Origin: Armatimonadota bacterium
GTDB lineage: Bacteria > Armatimonadota > UBA5829
DNA length: 5,352 nucleotides
Assembly: GCA_023474015.1 (NCBI GenBank)
Contig: JAMCYN010000144.1
Span: 1 to 5,352 of the forward strand
Direction of reading: 5' to 3'
This document shows positions 1-4,790 of this stretch, piece after piece. The notes beneath the pieces are model-generated. The model was not told the origin of the DNA. It was given only the letters and a program-made list of their open reading frames with translations, and ran no database searches. The translations under genes were made by a program, and so were the position numbers. Position 1 is the first letter of the stretch; each line of letters begins with the position of its first letter.

Positions 1-68
1 AGCGCGCCGAGTACCACGACGATAATTAGTATAACGATAACTGTCTTTCTCACTACCAGACCCCCCAT
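1..68 (-). CDS. N-terminal fragment of a membrane-anchored or secreted protein (possible periplasmic adaptor), cut by window edge
   Basis: Only about 22 codons are visible, reading MGGLVVRKTVIVILIIVVVLGA and running off the left edge. A basic start followed by an unbroken hydrophobic stretch is seen directly; it is a signal peptide or an N-terminal membrane anchor. The gene follows the tolC-like gene by 61 bases on the same strand. In many exporter operons this place is taken by a membrane-fusion (HlyD/AcrA-like) adaptor, and the N-terminus would suit one, but that identity is inference from context. The start is uncertain. The ATG at 68 has no good ribosome binding site. A GTG at 53 (giving MRKTVIVIL...) lies 7 bases after a run of six G and may be the true start. 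An in-frame TAA lies five codons before the ATG, so the protein does not begin further upstream. Confidence 0.55.
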   Translation of the reverse strand, partial: MGGLVVRKTVIVILIIVVVLGA

Positions 69-72
69 TTTA

Positions 73-100
73 GAAGTTAGAGGTTAGAGGTTGGAGGTTA
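73..100. repeat. Four tandem 7-base repeats (GAGGTTA family)
   Basis: Read on the plus strand, the units are GAAGTTA (73-79), GAGGTTA (80-86), GAGGTTG (87-93) and GAGGTTA (94-100), each differing from the consensus by at most one base. On the transcribed strand this is TAACCTC repeated. It fills about half of the 61-base spacer between the tolC-like stop and the next start codon. The fourth unit plus following bases could form only a weak 5-base hairpin (AGGTT/AACCT), with no U-run, so it is not a convincing terminator. Short heptamer arrays are known from several bacterial groups; whether this one is dispersed in this genome cannot be seen here. Confidence 0.7.
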
Positions 101-129
101 GAAAACCTGGCCCAACCCTGAGATATAAC

Positions 130-1509
130 TCATTTAACCTTTCGCGCCGCCGGACTGGTCAGCAACTGTAGCTGACTAAGTTCCGGCTGTGTCGATGTCG
201 CCCTTTGAAGCTGGGCGAGCGCGGTGGCATAGTCATACTGGGCATTCACATAATTGAACTTCGCCTGGGTCAACTGAGACTCCGCATTGGTGACTTCCAC
301 AAGCACGGCGATTCCCGCCTCATAGCGCACGTTCGCGAGCCTCAGCGCTTCCTCCGCGAGCGAGACTGCGCCCGAGGTCGTCTGTATTCGCTTGGCGGCC
401 TCTTCGACATTGAGAGCGGCATTGCGCACTTCCTGCCCAACGCCAAGCTTGGTCTGATCGAGCGTGTCCTGCGAATTCTGAACGTCCGCCCGGGCCTGCT
501 GGACCCGAGCCGATGTGATGCCTCCGTCCCATATCGGGACACTGAAGTTCAACGTGGCCTGCCAGAACACATTACTCGTGTTGAAAGTTGTTGTCTCCAA
601 CTGGTATGTGGTGGCGGTGTTCACACTCAGCGACGGCAATCTCCCTGTCTGCTGAAGCTTAACATTTCGGTGATTAAGATCAATGGCGGCCCGCGCGGCC
701 TTTACCTCGGGACGCTGCGTATAAGCCGTAACGGTGCTGGCTGGTACGTCCACTTTGGTCAGAGTGGCCGGCGGCACGCTCTCCACGACTTGAGTGGGAG
801 AGTTGATATCGATCCCCAGAGTGCGATTGAACGTCGATCTCGCCAACTCGACACGGTTTTGGGCCTGTATCAACTGTTGATTCAGGTTCGCAAGGTCAAC
901 CTCGGCGGTGGTCACGTCGAACTTCGGCACTGTACCCGCCTCAAATCTGGACTTTGTGTTGGCAAGCCGAACATCGGCAACATCGACGGCGGCCTGGGCC
1001 ACCAGCGCCTGCCCGCTAGCTCGGAGAAGATCATAGTAGGCGGACTTCACACTCACTATCACTCGCTCGGAAACGCTCACCATGTTTAGATACTGAATAT
1101 CGAACTGCAACCGAGCGATATCACTTGTATAGGTAAGTCGTTTATTAATATCCAGAGGCAAGGTCGTACTTGTTCCAATCGTTGTGTTCTGCGGCGACTG
1201 GATAGTGATGTTCTGAGGACCCTGATCCCCGCTGCCGGGAAATGTCGCCTCCAACGCGGGCTGCCTGAGGTAGGTGGCCTGAGCGCTGAACTTGGGATTG
1301 AAGTTCGCCCTAGTCTCATTGACCACGCCTTTCGATTTCTGAATCTGGTCCAGAGCGATCTTGATATCAGGGTTGTGCTGGAATGCTATCTCCAGGCTCT
1401 GATCGACAGTGATCGGCTTACTCAGGTCCGGCGGAGTGGTCGCAGCCCAAGTGGCTGATGCGGCCACGCACATCGTAAAAGTCAACATTGCCAGAATCGT
1501 TCGTTTCAA
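130..1509 (-). CDS. TolC-family outer membrane efflux protein
   Basis: A 459-residue outer-membrane factor, expected as a trimer forming a beta-barrel pore and long periplasmic alpha-helical tunnel that passes substrates from inner-membrane exporters to the outside. Residues 1-23 form a typical signal peptide (basic MKR, hydrophobic core, small residues before TTPPDL). The mature protein shows the two-fold repeat of the OEP family. The first long-helix half has RFEAGTVPKFDVTTAE near 188-203; the second has RYEAGIAVLVEVTNAE near 395-410. Each is followed by a Gln/Asn/Ala-rich helix. PSLSVNTAT (292-300) and the SVPIWDGG turn (323-330) are also family-like. Length is normal. The start is TTG: a GGAGGT site at 1517-1522 lies 7 bases upstream and overlaps the end of the LolA-like gene, which stops 5 bases earlier, suggesting translational coupling. 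The family is sure; which inner-membrane pump it serves is inferred from the operon. Confidence 0.95.
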   Translation of the reverse strand: MKRTILAMLTFTMCVAASATWAATTPPDLSKPITVDQSLEIAFQHNPDIKIALDQIQKSKGVVNETRANFNPKFSAQATYLRQPALEATFPGSGDQGPQNITIQSPQNTTIGTSTTLPLDINKRLTYTSDIARLQFDIQYLNMVSVSERVIVSVKSAYYDLLRASGQALVAQAAVDVADVRLANTKSRFEAGTVPKFDVTTAEVDLANLNQQLIQAQNRVELARSTFNRTLGIDINSPTQVVESVPPATLTKVDVPASTVTAYTQRPEVKAARAAIDLNHRNVKLQQTGRLPSLSVNTATTYQLETTTFNTSNVFWQATLNFSVPIWDGGITSARVQQARADVQNSQDTLDQTKLGVGQEVRNAALNVEEAAKRIQTTSGAVSLAEEALRLANVRYEAGIAVLVEVTNAESQLTQAKFNYVNAQYDYATALAQLQRATSTQPELSQLQLLTSPAARKVK

Positions 1510-1514
1510 AGTCC

Positions 1515-2174
1515 TTACCTCCGATGCCCCGGTGTAGCTGAGGCCTTTTGCTCGAAAATCTTATCGCTAATACCCTTGTTAACCGTGTAGTTACTGAACC
1601 TTACATCCACCTTGGCCTTCTCCGGCCCATTCGGCCCACCCGGCACGGTCATGTCGGCCGAGATAAGGGCCGGCAGGTAATACTTGCCGTCGATCTTGGT
1701 ATAGCTCCACGCGCTTCGGGCGGTAAACTGGCCCGAGGTCTCCGTTGCCAATATGATGTTGCGCTCCTTGTCCACCCAAACAGTGACGGTCGGCGCGCCG
1801 GTCGAGACAACCTGGACTACATGGCAGTCTCGGCCCTGCCTGCATTCTGATCGCAGATAGACCGCGCGACCGTTCCCGGCCAGTTGCTCCATCGGGTTGC
1901 CGAAATAGGTGCCTTGCGGAATGATGGCGATTCCACCTTTCGGATCGACGTGGAGCTTGTTCGGCTTCTTGTAGTAGATCGCCATACCCATGTTGTTGAT
2001 GCTGATCTTCGAGCTCTTAACACTGAGCGTAACGTCGACGCGGTAGTCGCTCACGGACCCAAAAGCATGCCTGACAGCGGCGATCACCTTCTCACCGCTC
2101 GGCTGCCCGGCCCGCGCCATAACTCCGAGCACGAGTAATGCCGTAGTCGCGATAATCGAACCTCTGCGTATCAC
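1515..2174 (-). CDS. LolA-like / outer membrane lipoprotein-sorting-type periplasmic protein
   Basis: A 219-residue exported protein. The N-terminus (MIRRGSIIATTALLVLGVMARA) is a signal peptide with a likely signal peptidase I site after ARA (residue 22). There is no lipobox cysteine, so it should be soluble in the periplasm. The body is beta-rich and resembles the LolA/LolB/RseB fold: an early DYRVDVTLSVKS strand (43-54), then YYKKPNKLHVD (67-77), VWVDKERNIILATE (132-145), and a closing FSNYTVNKGISDKIF (193-207) of the kind that ends LolA-like proteins. Such proteins hold acyl chains in a hydrophobic half-barrel; lipid binding here is inferred. Two cysteines (111, 117) could form a disulfide. 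The GTG start overlaps the permease stop by four bases (GTGA), with AAAGGA about 9 bases upstream. It lies between the ABC permease and the tolC-like gene, suggesting work in the same envelope process. It is too divergent to call LolA itself. Confidence 0.75.
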   Translation of the reverse strand: MIRRGSIIATTALLVLGVMARAGQPSGEKVIAAVRHAFGSVSDYRVDVTLSVKSSKISINNMGMAIYYKKPNKLHVDPKGGIAIIPQGTYFGNPMEQLAGNGRAVYLRSECRQGRDCHVVQVVSTGAPTVTVWVDKERNIILATETSGQFTARSAWSYTKIDGKYYLPALISADMTVPGGPNGPEKAKVDVRFSNYTVNKGISDKIFEQKASATPGHRR

Positions 2175-3037
2175 GCTAGAATGTCCTTTCCACGGAATGT
2201 CAGCATAGATGCCGAAAAGAGCACGGCAATATACACCCCTAGATAGACCACGGATGCCCGGATTTCGTTCCAGGGTATCGGGTCCAAAAATGCGTTCTGG
2301 CCCACCAGCAGGTTGGTGCTCAGCAAATAGTCCTTTATCGAATGAAAATACGGTATCTCCCCCACGATGAACATCGCGAACAGCAGCATCACCGCGCCGC
2401 CTATCGCCCCGAGCGAGTTATTCAGCCACGTCGAGATGAAAAACGCGATCATCCCCAGCGCCGTCATCCCGATGCCGGTCAGCATATAGGCCAGAGCCAG
2501 CCGAATCAGCGCCTGCCCCTGTGGATAATAGGCAATCATCGGGTCATCGAACTTGCCCACCGTCATCAGGCCGCCGCGCCCGAATGCGATACTGCCCATT
2601 ATATATGCCGACACACCCACGAATCCAACAAGCGCGAATGCGTAGATCACGCTCGCCGCGAACTTCGCCGTCAGCAGACTCGATCTCGTGATAGGCCGCG
2701 TAAGGAGCGTCCGCAGCGTGCCCTCCGCGCTCTCCCCCGCGAATATCTCGCCGAATACGAGCGCGATAAAGAACGGTAGAAACATGCTCAATATCGGAAT
2801 CGCCATCGGCGACCCAATCGCGGTCCACGCCATCAGCTCGGCGTTCACCGGCGAGCCGATGACCTCGAACCCACGTCCGGATGCCTGGCTTGCGGCCATG
2901 TGGCCGATCCCCCCATATTTCACGCCGAGCAACGTGAAGAAGTTGATCAACGCGAACGCCGCGAAGCCGAGATAGCTTCTTGGCCGTTTTGCTATTTTGA
3001 ACAGTTCAAACCTGATCTGCCGCGCCATTGCCGTCAT
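2171..3037 (-). CDS. ABC-2 type transporter permease
   Basis: A 288-residue integral membrane protein, the membrane half of an ABC exporter whose ATPase is encoded just upstream. About six hydrophobic segments are visible, near residues 21-40, 78-100, 125-150, 178-203, 208-230 and 262-281, with a hydrophilic loop (41-77) after the first. The segment GESAEGTLRTLLTRPITRSSLLTAKF (101-126, shown here split as GESAEGTLRTLL and TRPITRSSLLTAKF) is the characteristic cytosolic coupling motif of ABC-2/NosY-like permeases. The gene overlaps the end of the ATPase gene by 32 bases, implying coupled translation. The start is debatable: ATG at 3037 lacks a good ribosome binding site, whereas ATG at 3028 (residue 4, MARQIRFELFK) has GATGGA 7 bases upstream and may be correct. 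The substrate is unknown. Small ABC-2 systems of this type export drugs, peptides, lipids or polysaccharides, or supply copper-enzyme maturation. Confidence 0.92.
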   Translation of the reverse strand: MTAMARQIRFELFKIAKRPRSYLGFAAFALINFFTLLGVKYGGIGHMAASQASGRGFEVIGSPVNAELMAWTAIGSPMAIPILSMFLPFFIALVFGEIFAGESAEGTLRTLLTRPITRSSLLTAKFAASVIYAFALVGFVGVSAYIMGSIAFGRGGLMTVGKFDDPMIAYYPQGQALIRLALAYMLTGIGMTALGMIAFFISTWLNNSLGAIGGAVMLLFAMFIVGEIPYFHSIKDYLLSTNLLVGQNAFLDPIPWNEIRASVVYLGVYIAVLFSASMLTFRGKDILA

Positions 3038-3932
3038 CCATCAGTTTAAGATAGAGTTCTTCCAGCGATGTCATCTTTGGGACCAAAGACGATACCGCAA
3101 GCCCCCGCTCCACCATTATCCGGTTCAGCTCAGCCGAGCTGCCGCCGGTAAGTTTCACATTCAGCGTGCCGTCCGAGGTGGATTCCACCCCGGCCCATCC
3201 GATTCCTTCCAGGACGCTCAGGGCCTTATCAGTCGAGTCAACCCTGATCTCATAACCCCCTGAGCCCGACAGAAGGTCTGTGACGCGGCCACTCTCGATC
3301 ACCGCGCCCTTGTTGATCACCGCGATCCGAGTGCACACCTGCTCGACTTCATGCAAGAGATGGCTCGACAGGAAGACCGTCATCTTCAACTCCCTCGAGA
3401 GCCGCGCGATCAGCTCGCGCACATCCTTCATCCCCTGCGGGTCCAGGCCGTTGGTCGGCTCGTCCAGCAGCACCAGGTCGGGCCTGCCGATGACCGCCAG
3501 CGCGATTCCAAGTCTCTGGCGCATCCCCTGGGAGTAGGTCTTCACCTTGTCCCTCGCGCGGCCCAATAGTCCAACGATATCCAGAGCCTCCTCAACCTGT
3601 CCGCGCGAGTAGCTGCCTCCGGTGTTGGCCAATATGCGGATATTGTCGTATCCGCTGAGATACTTGTAGAAAGCCGGAGCCTCGATCAGAGCCCCCACCT
3701 TTTTTAGCGCCGAACGCCTATCGCTCCAGACATCGTGACCGAACAGCTCAACGCTGCCGAAAGACGGCCTGACAAGCCCGACCATCATCCGCAGAGTCGT
3801 ACTCTTGCCCGCGCCGTTCGGCCCCAAAAAGCCGAAGACGTCGCCTTTGCTGACAGTCAGGTCAAGCTCATTGACGGCGAGCAGCCGCCGAAACCGCTTG
3901 GTCAGTCTGGAAGTGACGACAAGTTCGTCCAA
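3006..3932 (-). CDS. ABC transporter ATP-binding protein, BcrA-like exporter type
   Basis: A 308-residue nucleotide-binding subunit that should dimerise and drive the adjacent permease. All catalytic motifs are intact: Walker A GPNGAGKST (37-45), signature YSQGMRQR (133-140), Walker B LVLLDEP (153-159) with catalytic Glu158, D-loop GLDP (162-165) and switch His191 in SSHLLHEVEQVC. The Q-loop region reads GALIEAPAFYKYLSG, with Glu84 where most ABC ATPases have Gln. This is common in BcrA-like drug-resistance and peptide exporters and supports that assignment. A C-terminal region of about 90 residues follows the core, as in that subfamily. The start is TTG at 3932. GGAGGA about 9 bases upstream lies inside the last codons of the AbrB-type gene, which ends 6 bases earlier. 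No in-frame ATG gives an intact N-terminal strand, so TTG is well supported. Role is certain; substrate is not. Confidence 0.96.
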   Translation of the reverse strand: MDELVVTSRLTKRFRRLLAVNELDLTVSKGDVFGFLGPNGAGKSTTLRMMVGLVRPSFGSVELFGHDVWSDRRSALKKVGALIEAPAFYKYLSGYDNIRILANTGGSYSRGQVEEALDIVGLLGRARDKVKTYSQGMRQRLGIALAVIGRPDLVLLDEPTNGLDPQGMKDVRELIARLSRELKMTVFLSSHLLHEVEQVCTRIAVINKGAVIESGRVTDLLSGSGGYEIRVDSTDKALSVLEGIGWAGVESTSDGTLNVKLTGGSSAELNRIMVERGLAVSSLVPKMTSLEELYLKLMDDGNGAADQV

Positions 3933-3938
3933 TCGACG

Positions 3939-4205
3939 CTATCCTCCGTTAGATTCACCCTCATTCTCAGCTACACGTGTCTCGATTGCCGAGAGCCCTT
4001 CCATCAAACCCGTGACGAACTCACGCATCGCGTCGATTTTACACAGAATGATTCCGCCCTCATGCGGGTGTCTCATGACCAGCAGCTTGTCACCCGGATG
4101 AATATCAAATTGTTTCCTCGCCTCAGCGGGTATAACAACTTGGCCTCGTTCCCCAACCGTCGCCGAACCATAGAAAAACTCTTCCAACGACATTTCGCAC
4201 TTCAA
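3939..4205 (-). CDS. AbrB/MazE/SpoVT-type DNA-binding protein, probable operon regulator
   Basis: An 88-residue protein with one swapped-hairpin AbrB domain at about residues 13-57: GSATVGERGQVVIPAEAR (13-30), then KQFDIHPGDKLLVM (31-44) and GGIILCKID (50-58). The GERGQVVIPAEAR core is diagnostic. Such proteins dimerise through the domain and bind promoter DNA. The C-terminal 30 residues (MREFVTGLMEGLSAIETRVAE) look helical and may add a dimer or oligomer contact. The start is TTG at 4205: AGAGGTGA (4213-4220) lies 7 bases before it, while the first ATG (4193) would be 19 bases away. It is the first gene after a strong promoter carrying an inverted repeat, and is followed 6 bases later by the ABC ATPase gene. 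Autoregulation and control of the exporter are therefore likely (inference). There is no toxin gene beside it, so a MazE-like antitoxin role is not supported. Confidence 0.9.
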   Translation of the reverse strand: MKCEMSLEEFFYGSATVGERGQVVIPAEARKQFDIHPGDKLLVMRHPHEGGIILCKIDAMREFVTGLMEGLSAIETRVAENEGESNGG

Positions 4206-4212
4206 TGTAGAA

Positions 4213-4220
4213 TCACCTCT
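4213..4220 (-). promoter_or_regulatory. Ribosome binding site that fixes the TTG start of the AbrB-type gene
   Basis: The minus strand reads AGAGGTGA here, 7 bases before the TTG at 4205. The alternative ATG at 4193 would be 19 bases away, beyond normal spacing. This favours the longer 88-residue protein. Confidence 0.75.
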
Positions 4221-4241
4221 ATCGGATTAGTAACCGGAATC

Positions 4242-4260
4242 ATACAAATCACACTTGTAT
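4242..4260. promoter_or_regulatory. Candidate operator: inverted repeat ATACAA-N7-TTGTAT
   Basis: Perfect 6-base arms at 4242-4247 and 4255-4260 are separated by 7 AT-rich bases. The right arm overlaps the -10 hexamer by two bases and the expected transcription start falls in the spacer, so a bound protein would block initiation. The first gene of the operon encodes an AbrB-type DNA-binding protein, which makes autoregulation the simplest explanation. The symmetry is seen directly; the bound protein is inferred. Confidence 0.5.
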
Positions 4261-4287
4261 ATTATCGTCACTGCGTGGCTTTGTCAA
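4259..4287 (-). promoter_or_regulatory. Sigma-70-type promoter of the leftward operon
   Basis: On the minus strand, a perfect -35 box TTGACA (4287-4282), a 17-base spacer and a -10 box TAATAT (4264-4259, 4 of 6 consensus) are present. GATAAT, two bases closer, is a 5 of 6 alternative -10 with a 15-base spacer. Transcription should begin near 4252, leaving a leader of about 47 bases before the TTG start of the AbrB-type gene. All five complete leftward genes can be read from this promoter; no other strong promoter was seen between them. Confidence 0.8.
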
Positions 4288-4415
4288 GAGGGCTTGTTGG
4301 GTCCAAATCCTCAACGCGAATAATGCGGGCTTGCGCATGGCAACCTAACATATGAATATTACAGATCAATATTATTAGCTACGGTTACAAAGAATATCAG
4401 CGGCTGCGTCTTTCA

Positions 4416-4476
4416 ACTGAACTCAGAATGCTCCGGAACGTGCTCAATTCTGAATGCTCATGAACGTTGAGTTCAG
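4416..4476. repeat. Two 26-base tandem units flanked by 9-base inverted arms
   Basis: Unit 1 (4416-4441) and unit 2 (4442-4467) match at about 20 of 26 positions. The core GAATGCTC-NN-GAACGT is identical in both (4426-4441 and 4452-4467). CTGAACTCA (4417-4425) and its exact reverse complement TGAGTTCAG (4468-4476) bracket the block, and a second inverted pair CAGAAT/ATTCTG (4424-4429, 4447-4452) lies inside. It could be a paired protein-binding site, a small mobile-element relic or a structured RNA. No coding explains it. Confidence 0.6.
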
Positions 4477-4566
4477 GGTATATGGTCGGTTTCTTGCGGT
4501 AATTCGCGGAGGCTTCTGAGTATTTGGCCCGGCGAGAATTCAGCCTCTGCCGGTGTCCGTAAACAT

Positions 4567-4579
4567 CAGGTTTAACCTG
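4567..4579. promoter_or_regulatory. 13-base palindrome, possible operator
   Basis: CAGGTT-T-AACCTG is perfectly symmetric around one central base, about 210 bases before the rightward lyase gene. Its size fits a repressor half-site pair, but no promoter hexamers sit in a convincing position around it. One such palindrome could also be chance. Confidence 0.25.
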
Positions 4580-4776
4580 TCATTAGTAGTTGAAGTTGTT
4601 GCATACAGTTTTCTTTCGATTTCGACAGTTAGTAGTCAATAGGAAGCAGGAGCTTATGCGAGACTTGCAGAAGAATACATCATCATACCAAGCAATCACT
4701 TTATTCACCCATATTGGGGTGTTTGTCGAATGGCTTGTGGCACAATCGCTGTGGGGCAGGTGTCTATGCTGAAAAT

Positions 4777-4782
4777 GGGGAG
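4777..4782 (+). promoter_or_regulatory. Ribosome binding site of the lyase-like gene
   Basis: GGGGAG lies 8 bases before the ATG at 4791. An in-frame TGA at 4770-4772 rules out a start further upstream, so this site and ATG fix the N-terminus. Confidence 0.7.
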
Positions 4783-4790
4783 CGGAATTC

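Larger units (their letters stand above)
4288..4790. other. Intergenic region between divergent transcription units
   Basis: About 500 bases, AT-richer than the flanking genes, with no convincing protein gene. Besides the two repeats listed separately it holds a weak possible rightward promoter (TTGGGT at 4297-4302, 16 bases, AATAAT at 4319-4324) that lies about 470 bases from the rightward gene. No clear promoter was found close to that gene. A 38-codon reading frame (ATG 4656, stop TGA 4770-4772) lies directly before the lyase gene, in the same frame, with AGGAAG and AGGAG upstream. It is not recognised and may be chance or a leader peptide. Confidence 0.6.

Noticed and set aside
94..108. 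Possible terminator hairpin after the tolC-like gene (AGGTT/AACCT)
   Set aside because: The stem is only five base pairs and no U-run follows on the transcribed strand. The next gene begins within 61 bases, so read-through is more likely.
205..1089. Long plus-strand open frame of 294 codons
   Set aside because: It lies wholly antisense to the tolC-like gene, which has clear family motifs. The predicted protein is rich in Arg, Gly, His and Leu and resembles no family, as expected of a shadow frame.
3939..4205. AbrB-type gene as a MazE-like antitoxin
   Set aside because: No small toxin gene lies beside it. The following gene is an ABC ATPase 6 bases away, so a transcription regulator of the exporter fits better.
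3735..4355. Plus-strand frame of 206 codons across the AbrB-type gene and its promoter
   Set aside because: It is antisense to two well-supported genes and crosses the leftward promoter. The protein has no recognisable domain and no good ribosome binding site was seen.
4509..4547. Inverted pair GAGGCT/AGCCTC as a possible terminator or operator
   Set aside because: Six-base arms are 27 bases apart with no T-run, which is close to what chance gives in a region this size.
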